36,528 bases of DNA from Bacillus zhangzhouensis (GTDB lineage Bacteria; Bacillota; Bacilli; Bacillales; Bacillaceae), in NCBI RefSeq assembly GCF_000715205.1, contig NZ_JOTP01000026.1:1-36528 (forward strand). Reading direction: 5' to 3'. The notes under the pieces were generated by a model. It was not told the origin of the DNA. It did not search any database and saw nothing but the letters and a program-made list of their open reading frames with translations. A program made the translations under genes and the position numbers. Each line of letters starts with the position of its first letter. The stretch's first letter is position 1. This document shows, piece by piece, positions 19,401-26,919 of the stretch.

Positions 19401-22400
19401 CATTTTGGACAGTCAATCCGGGGCGCGCTGCATTTAGCCGGAGCCGGCAATGTGTCTGAGCATTTTCAGCATGCGGACAAGTATACACTGGCTCATACAT
19501 CAGAGGAAGATTTCATAAAAGAATTATCAGGAAAAGCAGACGGAGCCTGGGTGTTACAGGAAGCCTTCAAGCATAATCCGACAGTACCACTCGTCTTTTT
19601 TGGATCGGTCAATGGCTTTTTTGGCGGTACAACATTCGGGGCATACTCTGCGGCGAACAGTTTTTTAGATGGACTCGCGCACGCTCTCACCTTTCAAGAA
19701 GGAAGAAGAGCGATCTCTTTGAACTTCAGCATGTGGGATAATCTTGGTTTGTCTAAGGGACATACTGGGGCAGCACTAACTGTTCGTAAGGGATTTCAAT
19801 TGATTGGAAAGAAACAAGGTCTCCACTCATTATGTCTAGGTGTTCGGCTAAATGAAGCGCACCTATTTATCGGCCTGGACGGGGCGAATCCAGAGATCGC
19901 TGGGCATCTTCAACCAGCATCAATGCCGCGTTTTAAGAAAAAGCTTTATTATACTGTTCAGCCCGGTAAAGAAGTGAATCTTGATGATATCACGGGCGTA
20001 ACAGTGGGGGACTGGGACATCAGAGAAGTACCGGATATACCGAAAAAACAAGATGGCTCTATTGATCATGAAGCCCTCAAGCTGAATCATTACCAAAACG
20101 TACACCAGATTGAAAAACAATTGCCAGAAACGAAGACAGAGCAGGTGCTTGCGGCTATATGGGAGGACATTTTAGAAGTAGATCGTGTGTACAAAGAGGA
20201 TCAATTTTTTGACCTTGGCGGGCATTCATTAAAGGCGACTCAAACGATTTCCCGAATCAATCATGAGTTTTCAATCAAGGCGCCATTAAAAATACTATTT
20301 GAAAGCAAACATCTGGCACATTTGGCACAAATGGTCGAGGACATCAAAGGAGCTCCAGCCGTTCAGGAAGCCAAGATTCCAAAGCTGGAAAAGCAAACAA
20401 CCTATGAGCTGTCACATGCCCAGCAGCGGATTTGGTTCTTATCCACATTAGAAAAGAGCCATCATTACAATATATTAGGTGCTTGGAAGCTGACAGGACG
20501 ATTACACATTCAAGCTTTAACGAAGGCGATTGGCCATTTAACGAAGCGTCATGAGGCACTGCGTGCAACATTCAAATCACTTGGCGGCAAGCCGGTTCAA
20601 CTCATTCGTGAAGACCTCCCGCCATCAGTGACAGTTGCGAATTTCTCATTATTTAATGAAAAAACAAGAGCGAGAAGACTGGAGCAGCTCATTCAGCAAG
20701 AAGCAAACCGCATCTATGATTTAGAAAGAGGCCCACTTGCGCAGTGGACGATTGTCGATATGGGCAAAGAGGAATATTACCTGCTTTGCGCACAGCATCA
20801 CATCATTTCAGATGCATGGTCGCTCAGCCTGCTCATTCAGGAACTAGAAGTGGTATATGACGCGTTGCTTGCAGAGAAAACACCTCAACTCCCAGCGCTT
20901 GAAATTGAATGGACAGATTATGTTCATTGGGAAAATGAACAATTAAAGCATCATCAAGCTGATCAAACCTATTGGCTTGATACCTTACAAGGAGAGCTTC
21001 CAGTGTTAGAGCTGCCGTTTGACCGCCCTCGTCCGCCGGTTCAAACATTCAACGGTGCTACAGAGCAAATTGTACTGGATGAACCGCTTATCCGGCGCTT
21101 GCAGGCTTTGTCCAAGCAGCAGGGCACAACACTCTTCATGACGATGCTGTCAGCATATTACGTTCTGCTTCACAAGCTGTCAGGGCAAACAGATGTCATC
21201 ATTGGTTCGCCTATCGCAGGGCGCGATGTCGAACAATCAGAGAAGCTTGTTGGGATGTTTGTGAATACACTCGCGCTGAGACAGGACGTCTCAAAAGTGG
21301 ATACATTTGCTGATTTAATGAAAAACGTGAAAGAAATGACGTTAAAAGCCTTTGAGCATCAGCATTATCCATTTGACAAGCTTGTCGATGACCTTTCGAT
21401 GGATAGAGATTTAAGTCGATCACCTATTTTCCAAGTCGCCATGGGATATGTAACAGATTCGTTAGAGGTAAACCTAAAGGGGCTGACATCTGAACATGTG
21501 ATGGTACATCATACAGTATCTAAATTTGATCTTACCCTGCATGTATTTGAACAGGAAGATCAGCTGTCGATTCATGTGGAATACAATACGGATTTATTTG
21601 ATCAAGAGACAATCCATCGTTATATGAATTATTATCTTCATCTGTTAGATGGCATGACGGCTCAGCCTGAACGCACATTTTCTGATTATTGCTTAATGGA
21701 CAAAGCAGAACAGGAAGCCATGATCATAGGGAAAAACCAAACCGATACGTCTTATCCAAGACGAACACTTCAAGAGCTGTTTGAAGAACAGGTGCAGCGT
21801 GATCCGCATCGCATTGCCTTGTCCTATATGGAAGAGCACATGACGTATCAAGCCTTGGATGAGAAGGCAACACAACTTGCTGCTTACTTACAGTCAAAAG
21901 GAATTGGACCAGGTTCACTTGTACCGATGCTCTTTGACCGTTCCTTTGAAATGATTGTCTCGGTACTAGGTATCGTCAAGTCTGGTGCTGCTTATGTTCC
22001 GATGTCACCTGAATATCCAGATGCACGAATACGCCTGATTGTCAGTGATACACAAAGTGATGTGATCTTAGCCCAGTCTCATCTTGCAGATCGTCTAGAG
22101 GGTCTTGCAGGCACAATCGTTGAAATGGACAAGCCTTTACCAAAGACAGAAGCAGTGTACCAAAGAGAAAAATCAATCATAGGGGAAGATCAACTGGCCT
22201 ATGTCAACTACACATCAGGATCAACAGGCACGCCTAAAGGCGTGATGCTCCCGCATGCAGGAGTTGTCCGTTTAGTCAAAGAAACGAACTATATTGAACT
22301 AGGCTCAGAAGATAAGATGCTTCAGCTGTCAAACTATGCATTTGATGCCTTTACATTTGAATTATGGGGAATGCTGCTGAATGGCGGTCAGCTGATTTTG

Positions 22401-24353
22401 ATTCCAAAATATGCAGCACTGAATATGGACGAATTAACGCAGTTGATCAAAACGCATCAAGTGACAGCCAACTGTCTGCCAACGGCATTATTCAATCGAC
22501 TGATTGAGCATGACCCAAAAAGTGTAGCAGGCTACCGCACATTACTCGTTGGCGGAGAAGCCATGTCTAGTGAGCATGCCCGAAAGGCATTGCCGTATAT
22601 GGAAGGTGTGTTGATCAATGCTTACGGTCCAACAGAAAACACGACCTTAGCGACAACTCATCAAGTCACACACGTACCAGAGGATGCAAGATCAGTTCCA
22701 ATTGGGGTCCCAGTGGCGAACTCCACTGTCGTCATACTAGATGAATATTTCAAGCCAGTACCAGCAGGCGTCAAGGGAGAAATCTATATCGGCGGAACAG
22801 GACTGGCTAAAGGGTATCTCCACGATCCAGAACGGACGCAGGAACGGTTTATTGACAATCCATTCCCGGCTTTAAAAGGAGACAAGCTGTATCGTTCAGG
22901 TGATCTAGGGAAATGGCGGTCAGATGGCAGCATTGAATACCTCGGCCGAAAAGACAACTTGGTGAAAATTAGAGGCTACCGGATTGAATGTGGAGAAATT
23001 GAGACAGCCCTGCTCAAGCATCCACAAGTAAAAGAATGCACAGTCATCGCCAAAACGTATGGCAGTTCAAAACGGCTGGCGGCTTACCTTGTCACTGATG
23101 GAGAGAATCCTGTTCCGGGCTGGAAAGCATTTTTACAGGAAAGCCTGCCAAGCTATATGATTCCAAGTTACTTTATCGCAATGGATGCGATTCCAGTCAC
23201 AACGAACGGGAAAGTCGATCAAAAAGCCCTGCCAGAACCGACGGAAATGGTCTCTTCCTCTCATGAAGACGACAAACCGGCAACTGAAACGGAACAACTG
23301 ATTGTCTCAGCTTTCATGGAAGTGCTTGGGGTGAAACAAGTAGGCGTGCATGACTCCTTCTTTGATTTAGGCGGAGATTCGATTATGAGTATCCAGGCTG
23401 TGGCCAAATTAAAAGAAAAGGGCGTTCGTGTTGATCCAAAATGGATTTTCATGCATCCAGCGCCAGCGCAGCTAGCCGCTTACTTGGACACATTGCCAGA
23501 AACCGGCGAGCATGTAGAAAGAGAACCGAAGGACTATGTGATCGAGCTGAAAAAAGGCGATCCAGCTGAACCGAGTATTTTCTTTGCACCACCTGCCGGG
23601 GGGACGGTGATGGGCTATATCGATGTCGCCAAGCTCATGACACATCAAGGAGCCGTTTACGCTTTGCAGTCACCAGGCTTATATGAGGATGAAGAACCAC
23701 AATTCCTTCATTACACAGAGCTTGTCACCATTTTTATCGAAGCCATTGAGACCTTCTATCGACCAGGAATTGACTACCTAGCAGGGCATTCAATGGGCGG
23801 CCATCTTGCCTACGGAATGAACCAGCGGCTCTGCCATGCAGGAAAAGCGCCGAAAGGACTGATCATTTTAGATACGGTTCCAGTGCTAAGAGATGAGGCA
23901 GATCAAGCGCTCCATGCGGATATGAACGAAGAAGAAGTGAAAATGCTTGCGCTCGTCCTTGGAATGGGGAATCTCGTTGGAATCCAGCCAGAAGCTATAC
24001 AAGGATTGAGCTTCCAAGAAGTGAAACAGAAAATACTCAAAGAGGCAGAAAAGGATGAAGTGGTCCATCAATTTATGAATGATCACTATTTAGATAAATA
24101 CTTGCAAATGCAGACACATAATACGATCATGTCACAAGCCATTGAATTAGAAAAAGAACCATTCCCTGTGCCGTTTTATATTGTACAAAGCAGTGATCAC
24201 GCCACAGATTTCCAGAAGAAGTTTGCAGACTGGGAGGCTTATACGAAAGAAATGTGCACGTATTATCAAATCAAAGGTGACCATGTCACCATGATGAAAA
24301 GGCCACAGGCAGATGAACTTGCACAGATTCTTCAAACTATCATAAAGGGGTAA
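16155..24353 (+). CDS. Depsipeptide synthetase subunit B (keto-acid A-KR-T / C-A-T-TE), CesB-like
   Basis: A 2732-aa NRPS. The ATG at 16155 is chosen because GGAGGAG lies 7-13 bp upstream; the open frame extends upstream only by overlapping the previous gene. Approximate domains: 1-135 residual Asub (RINGKRIDLKAVE); 200-770 keto-acid A domain (LSSGSTGVPKC near 360, NWMPLDHVGGIVMFH near 398, FPKTESGKIQRAQL near 730); 1005-1220 KR (TGGLGGIG, GAYSAANSFLD); 1351 carrier GGHSLKATQT; 1415-1850 C (HHIISDA, Ala in place of the usual Gly); 1870-2370 A (NYTSGSTGTPKG; code read as DAFCLGATLK, hydrophobic, not assigned); 2402 carrier GGDSIMSIQ; 2450-2732 TE with GHSMGG (S2546), D2573 and H2710. Length and order match CesB of cereulide, about 2.7 kDa-thousand residues class, as I recall it. 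The TE is expected to oligomerise and cyclise tetradepsipeptide units. Stop and next start are 6 bp apart. Confidence 0.9.
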   Translation: MLVSRRKGNTANHIVRINGKRIDLKAVERVIMLHFPLEECVLIPKKNQEGGLSLVLFAQAKDPSLTREDLMNGLLHSYEVPSALVLLPSLPKTESGAVDTEALLSIDVLDQEELRKIEERIKDIDGVEEAAAFIESQTERQTPYHLDDLFPDRQRTQGNESISKVEASQTKQSSAHEKPPALVYGGDVIEKPGTPVTLTEVLIRAAFMSPDHGVTYIKKGGHAVTQTYPELLTDAERVLSGLRAAGLTNGDQVLLQLKDHHDFITVFWGCILGGIIPTPVSVPPVYDEMNQGVNKLKGVFQLQNEPFIITNEASAEDIAGLREAFESKAIPILTIETLLACEPDEQHYEPEPDEPVLQLLSSGSTGVPKCIRHNHQSILSRIISFEQANGFTYEDVSLNWMPLDHVGGIVMFHVHDVYLGCQQISPSIDQFIERPMVWLDWVETYGVTRTWAPNFAFAMMNEYEDEIRKGGWDLSTLTYIMNAAEAVVPKVTQRFMHIMGQHGLSRHAMVPAYGMSETSSAIVQSKEFMRQDDQDGQLTIDQTSLTSEIQYVTHDHPHKMTFTEVGAPIPSVWIRIVDEHHQVLPEDQVGRLQVKSPTIMMGYYQNEEANQEVFAENGWFHTGDLGFIHEGRLVLTGREKDIIVINGANYLNYEIEAVVEEVDGVEVTFAAAYGIYNPESSNDTLTVFFVSQKDSIEDQITMIQQIREAIIRKIGIEPDHIIPVKKDQFPKTESGKIQRAQLGAALKDGAFRDIERALDLASENEQTLPDWFFKRIWAKEHTGPSLPASTDHVLVFEDEKGLYQSLYAQFEQTNQPYVSVKKGYEFLRLSKGMYQMNPRIKGDYVRLVAALEADELKTGRMLHLWNVSDKEKIVDPAQFKELHESTSQSILYLYQALRQENQEPIRLAVVTKGGQFVKPQDDLHVEKTALVGLLKTIPQEWEGAEVAHIDIEAENVDQDAKRIAEELSAIHMKAEVAYRQGHRLVPKLEKVDMIEAPQTEGFLEYEGLYLLTGGLGGIGFELSKQMLQFGLKLVLIGRTPLEEDGEKEKAFTQLKGLGDVIYVQADVTHLSDVEQAIYEAEKHFGQSIRGALHLAGAGNVSEHFQHADKYTLAHTSEEDFIKELSGKADGAWVLQEAFKHNPTVPLVFFGSVNGFFGGTTFGAYSAANSFLDGLAHALTFQEGRRAISLNFSMWDNLGLSKGHTGAALTVRKGFQLIGKKQGLHSLCLGVRLNEAHLFIGLDGANPEIAGHLQPASMPRFKKKLYYTVQPGKEVNLDDITGVTVGDWDIREVPDIPKKQDGSIDHEALKLNHYQNVHQIEKQLPETKTEQVLAAIWEDILEVDRVYKEDQFFDLGGHSLKATQTISRINHEFSIKAPLKILFESKHLAHLAQMVEDIKGAPAVQEAKIPKLEKQTTYELSHAQQRIWFLSTLEKSHHYNILGAWKLTGRLHIQALTKAIGHLTKRHEALRATFKSLGGKPVQLIREDLPPSVTVANFSLFNEKTRARRLEQLIQQEANRIYDLERGPLAQWTIVDMGKEEYYLLCAQHHIISDAWSLSLLIQELEVVYDALLAEKTPQLPALEIEWTDYVHWENEQLKHHQADQTYWLDTLQGELPVLELPFDRPRPPVQTFNGATEQIVLDEPLIRRLQALSKQQGTTLFMTMLSAYYVLLHKLSGQTDVIIGSPIAGRDVEQSEKLVGMFVNTLALRQDVSKVDTFADLMKNVKEMTLKAFEHQHYPFDKLVDDLSMDRDLSRSPIFQVAMGYVTDSLEVNLKGLTSEHVMVHHTVSKFDLTLHVFEQEDQLSIHVEYNTDLFDQETIHRYMNYYLHLLDGMTAQPERTFSDYCLMDKAEQEAMIIGKNQTDTSYPRRTLQELFEEQVQRDPHRIALSYMEEHMTYQALDEKATQLAAYLQSKGIGPGSLVPMLFDRSFEMIVSVLGIVKSGAAYVPMSPEYPDARIRLIVSDTQSDVILAQSHLADRLEGLAGTIVEMDKPLPKTEAVYQREKSIIGEDQLAYVNYTSGSTGTPKGVMLPHAGVVRLVKETNYIELGSEDKMLQLSNYAFDAFTFELWGMLLNGGQLILIPKYAALNMDELTQLIKTHQVTANCLPTALFNRLIEHDPKSVAGYRTLLVGGEAMSSEHARKALPYMEGVLINAYGPTENTTLATTHQVTHVPEDARSVPIGVPVANSTVVILDEYFKPVPAGVKGEIYIGGTGLAKGYLHDPERTQERFIDNPFPALKGDKLYRSGDLGKWRSDGSIEYLGRKDNLVKIRGYRIECGEIETALLKHPQVKECTVIAKTYGSSKRLAAYLVTDGENPVPGWKAFLQESLPSYMIPSYFIAMDAIPVTTNGKVDQKALPEPTEMVSSSHEDDKPATETEQLIVSAFMEVLGVKQVGVHDSFFDLGGDSIMSIQAVAKLKEKGVRVDPKWIFMHPAPAQLAAYLDTLPETGEHVEREPKDYVIELKKGDPAEPSIFFAPPAGGTVMGYIDVAKLMTHQGAVYALQSPGLYEDEEPQFLHYTELVTIFIEAIETFYRPGIDYLAGHSMGGHLAYGMNQRLCHAGKAPKGLIILDTVPVLRDEADQALHADMNEEEVKMLALVLGMGNLVGIQPEAIQGLSFQEVKQKILKEAEKDEVVHQFMNDHYLDKYLQMQTHNTIMSQAIELEKEPFPVPFYIVQSSDHATDFQKKFADWEAYTKEMCTYYQIKGDHVTMMKRPQADELAQILQTIIKG

Positions 24354-24359
24354 GGACGT

Positions 24360-25100
24360 ATGAATCAGTTATTGAAAACCTTTGAAAAAAAATCAGACCT
24401 CATTCAGCTTATTTGTTTTCCTTTTGCAGGCGGATATTCCGCCTCTTACCGTCCACTCTTTGAACAACTTAAGGGCATTGCCGAAGTGACAGCAGCAGAG
24501 CCCCCGGGCCATGGGACCAATCTCATGCCGCTTGAATCAAGCATTGATCGGCTGGCTGAGTTGTACAAAGAAGGATTGACAGGCAAATTGAACCGTCCAT
24601 TTATCTTATTCGGACATTCAATGGGAGGACTTGTGGTGTACAGACTGACCCAACTGCTAGAAAAGGAAGGGATATATCCTGCAGCCGTCGTGATCTCTGC
24701 CATTCAGCCGCCGCAAACAAAAAGACGGATTCTGACTCATTTATCCAATGAAGCATTTGTTCAGCATATTGCCGAAATGGGCGGGATTCCAAAGGAATTA
24801 TTAGAGAACAAGCCAATGATGGATTACTTTACACCGTCCTTGCGCGCAGACTATCAAGCACTGGAAACCTTCCAGCACACAGACAAATCGATCATTGAAT
24901 CACCCGTTTATTTATTCAATGGAAAGCAAGATGAGAAATGTATGCAATATGCAAGCGGCTGGCTAAAATGGGCAAAAACCATCGAACGCACCAATTTCGA
25001 CGGAGGTCACATGTACATCAACACACACCTCGAGCATTTCACAGAACAGATGAGACATGTCATTGAACATGCAACAAATCATCAATTGATCAAACATTAA
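24360..25100 (+). CDS. srfAD: Type II thioesterase (SrfAD family)
   Basis: This 246-aa alpha/beta hydrolase is the editing thioesterase of the operon; SrfAD of B. subtilis is about 242 aa. It removes wrong acyl groups from mis-primed carrier domains. Visible motifs are CFPFAGG near the N terminus, PPGHG, the nucleophile elbow FGHSMGG with S87, an Asp near residue 190 (GKQDEKC) and the His in GGHMYI near 217. It starts 6 bp after the preceding stop, with AAAGGGG upstream. In B. subtilis srfAD follows srfAC directly; here about 18.4 kb of depsipeptide synthetase genes lie between them. It may therefore serve both assembly lines. CesT of the cereulide operon is an enzyme of the same type, so it could alternatively have come in with the insert. 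Confidence 0.93.
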   Translation: MNQLLKTFEKKSDLIQLICFPFAGGYSASYRPLFEQLKGIAEVTAAEPPGHGTNLMPLESSIDRLAELYKEGLTGKLNRPFILFGHSMGGLVVYRLTQLLEKEGIYPAAVVISAIQPPQTKRRILTHLSNEAFVQHIAEMGGIPKELLENKPMMDYFTPSLRADYQALETFQHTDKSIIESPVYLFNGKQDEKCMQYASGWLKWAKTIERTNFDGGHMYINTHLEHFTEQMRHVIEHATNHQLIKH

Positions 25101-25105
25101 AAAGA

Positions 25106-25136
25106 AAGCGGTCCTCGTTTGAGGGGCCGCTTTTTT
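25106..25136 (+). terminator. Intrinsic terminator of the NRPS operon
   Basis: A GC-rich stem (about 25106-25116 with 25121-25132, loop GTTT, one or two G:U pairs) is followed by six T residues at 25131-25136. It begins 5 bp after the srfAD stop codon. Confidence 0.9.
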
Positions 25137-25143
25137 GGTGGCT

Positions 25144-25332
25144 ATGGACTATCATTGGCTTGATACTTTACAAAGAAACAATCTTTACGAAGATGTGTAT
25201 CAACTAGCTTTTGAAGCTGCTCGATACTATAATAGAAGTGGGCGGTTGGAAATTTATGTCGTTTTTTACGAAAGAGCACTTGAAGCAAAGTTGTTAATTC
25301 AGGGAGGGGAATTGTTATATGTTGAAGAGTAA
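25144..25332 (+). pseudogene. C-terminal stub of a Rap-family aspartyl phosphatase
   Basis: About 62 codons match only the last TPR repeat of Rap proteins: ARYYNRSGRLEIYVVFYERA followed by LEAKLLIQGGELLYVEE, the conserved Rap C terminus. Complete Rap proteins are about 375 aa, so roughly 310 N-terminal residues, including the response-regulator-binding bundle, are gone. The homology starts within about 8 bp of the T-run of the srfAD terminator, so the deletion breakpoint lies there. The last 14 bp overlap phr, as in intact rap-phr pairs. No ribosome site precedes the ATG and the fragment is unlikely to be functional. Rap proteins act on Spo0F or on ComA, and ComA activates srfA transcription. 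Confidence 0.85.
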
Positions 25333-25465
25333 AATTTTTGTTCCCATCATGCTTGTAACTGTAGCATTAGCGTTACCAATTTTTCATTCTGCTGCTGTCT
25401 CACATGAAATGGCTGACAAAGTGATTACATCAAGTGTAGGAAAAGAAGCTGGAAATAAAATATAA
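25319..25465 (+). CDS. Phr-type exported signalling peptide precursor
   Basis: A 48-aa precursor starts at an ATG preceded by GGAGGGG at 25303-25309. Residues 1-5 are basic, followed by a hydrophobic segment (FVPIMLVTVALALPIF) and likely signal-peptidase sites around HSAAVS. The exported part is about 20 residues. Within it DKVIT (33-37) fits the pattern of mature Phr pentapeptides such as ERGMT or SRNVT (basic second residue, Thr last). It would be an internal rather than C-terminal pentapeptide, as in PhrH. It overlaps the Rap stub by 14 bp, the normal rap-phr arrangement, but its cognate Rap is destroyed. The peptide could act on a Rap encoded elsewhere. Pentapeptide identity is inferred. 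Confidence 0.8.
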   Translation: MLKSKIFVPIMLVTVALALPIFHSAAVSHEMADKVITSSVGKEAGNKI

Positions 25466-25509
25466 AAGTAAAGACTCTGCGATACTCATGGTCACAGAGT
25501 CTTTACTTT
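25465..25509 (+). terminator. Terminator-like perfect inverted repeat after phr
   Basis: Perfect 15-bp arms (25465-25479 and 25495-25509) with a 15-nt loop begin at the last base of the phr stop codon. The right arm is T-rich and runs into TATAT. It probably terminates phr transcription. Confidence 0.8.
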
Positions 25510-25664
25510 ATATGAATTATTTGAAATTTTTTAGGCTTTCGATATCTGGTTTAACAACTTTGTTGGTCAGTGGTCAACAAATTAAATCAGTGGTACGATA
25601 TTGAAAGGATACATAATTATTCATTAGGGTTCTTTTATCATCTCTTTCAAGGGGGGCAAGACAA

Positions 25665-25925
25665 ATGTCTTTCTGGCTACTGACAACTATCCTTACAGTT
25701 ATTATACTAGGCGTTTCTTTAATCTTTAAAAAAAAACAGTCATCTTTCCAGTATGGATTTCCAGCAGTTTTAATGATGGTAAGTATCATCTTATTGCTCA
25801 TAAGCTTTTTTGTGGGAGGATGGGAAGGTTTAGGGTTAGGAGCGATCAGCGTTTCTTTGTTAGTTTCATCCGTTATCACTTTAATTATTACAAGCATTTT
25901 GAGTTATTTTAGTGGTATGAAATAA
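25665..25925 (+). CDS. Small three-helix membrane protein, YesK-like
   Basis: This 86-aa protein has three predicted membrane segments: residues 3-20, 30-50 and 56-82. The first is followed by the basic loop FKKKQSSFQYG, and the second ends in GGWEGLGLG. That glycine-tryptophan motif and overall layout resemble the small YesK family of Bacillus; I judge this from memory only. An AAGGGGGG sequence about 10 bp upstream supports the ATG. A TTTGTTG/CAACAAA inverted repeat lies about 90 bp upstream (25559-25581). It ends convergently against a minus-strand small membrane protein, with a shared terminator between them. Function unknown. Confidence 0.7.
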   Translation: MSFWLLTTILTVIILGVSLIFKKKQSSFQYGFPAVLMMVSIILLLISFFVGGWEGLGLGAISVSLLVSSVITLIITSILSYFSGMK

Positions 25926-25930
25926 AAATA

Positions 25931-25956
25931 AAGCTTATGTTTGTGGACATAAGCTT
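25931..25956. terminator. Bidirectional terminator between convergent genes
   Basis: A perfect 10-bp stem (25931-25940 and 25947-25956) has a 6-nt loop. On the minus strand it is followed by a T-rich run (complement of 25921-25930), so it suits the minus-strand gene best. Confidence 0.75.
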
Positions 25957-25961
25957 GTTGA

Positions 25962-26210
25962 TTATGCTTTTTTATAGCGAATATACATGCCTCGAATAAT
26001 TTTTGTAATTACAGAGGAGCACATGCATAAAAAAGTCACCACCCCTACCCAATACATATTTGACATGTCAAACCCAGTATAGGCAAATATAAAAATGGTT
26101 GAAGTTATAAATGTGATAGTTAAAACCACATGAACCTTCTTAAAGATTAAATAGCCAATAATCCCCCAAGCCAAATACAACAATGGCAATGTGAATAACA
26201 CAAGCCTCAT
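25962..26210 (-). CDS. Small membrane protein of unknown function (possibly YbeF/DUF2651-like)
   Basis: An 82-aa protein made of three hydrophobic segments (about residues 3-23, 27-48 and 54-70) and ending in a basic tail (IIRGMYIRYKKA). The size, the early FKK after the first helix and the layout recall the small YbeF-type Bacillus membrane proteins, but this is a weak match from memory. No good ribosome site is visible before the ATG at 26210, so the start is uncertain. It converges with the YesK-like gene. Just upstream lies a decayed gene on the same strand. Function unknown. Confidence 0.55.
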   Translation of the reverse strand: MRLVLFTLPLLYLAWGIIGYLIFKKVHVVLTITFITSTIFIFAYTGFDMSNMYWVGVVTFLCMCSSVITKIIRGMYIRYKKA

Positions 26211-26255
26211 GGGTTCAAGATAATGTCAGTTAATTTACTCCACGCTCCTCGTCAG

Positions 26256-26585
26256 TTATTTTACAACTTCCAAGCTTGTCATTTCCCAATCTCTATCAGA
26301 TTTTAGAGATATCTCTTTAGAGTCTTTGCTTTCAATATTATATTCAATAACTCTGCCAATAACTCCATCCTTATCTCTATCAAACATTCTTACCAATGCA
26401 TAAATCTTGCCGTCTAAAATCTTGACCTCTTCTAAACGTTCGTCATCTGATTTAAGGGTATTTTTATAGAGTCTAACTCCATACTATTTAATAGGACTCC
26501 AATTTTTATGACAAGACTCTACAGTATTTGCCTTGGTTCTCGACACAACAGCTGCATGTCCAAAACCAATTGCGACTATCTGAAT
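26256..26585 (-). pseudogene. Decayed minus-strand gene remnant
   Basis: One minus-strand frame from 26585 down to a TAA at 26256-26258 reads as protein-like sequence, interrupted by a single TAG at 26484-26486. The downstream 75 codons are clearly coding in character (for example ILDGKIYALVRMFDRDKDG, charged and balanced) and end in MTSLEVVK. They have no start codon of their own, and the upstream part is preceded by a TGA. No family was recognised; the repeated 'keyword-Asp' style suggests the C-terminal end of a secreted or lipoprotein beta-structure. It is too broken to be expressed as one product. Confidence 0.55.
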
Positions 26586-26731
26586 TCAAGTCCTAACTAA
26601 CCAATACATCTTTTAGTGTGATCCACATTTACCATATTGATATTTAATATTGATCATATAAACATAAATTGAATTTTTAAGGTTTAATGCGTGATGAATT
26701 GACATGTTAAATTTGAGTAAATTTTTAAATT

Positions 26732-26758
26732 AAAAAAGAGACTACTCGTAATAGTCTC
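26732..26758 (-). terminator. Intrinsic terminator read on the minus strand
   Basis: A 7-bp stem (26738-26744 and 26752-26758) with a 7-nt loop is followed, on the minus strand, by six T residues (26737-26732). No convincing minus-strand gene lies to its right (26760-26880). The stretch 26586-26880 otherwise holds only AT-rich sequence in which I see no gene. Confidence 0.65.
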
Positions 26759-26919
26759 CCTTTGAACATAAAGGATGCTTTTTCTTGTCTTGGTACTGAA
26801 ATGTATGAGAAATTAAACATATATCCATTAATCATTGTGATTTCATTGACGATTACATACTTAAAAGGAAGGGGAGAGTAATTATAACTTTACAAAAAAT
26901 AACTTTTCTTAAGGATAAA

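Noticed and set aside
26802..26880. Possible 26-aa hydrophobic peptide (MYEKLNIYPLIIVISLTITY...)
   Set aside because: No ribosome site before the ATG, and it merges into the leader of the ATPase; kept only as a curiosity.
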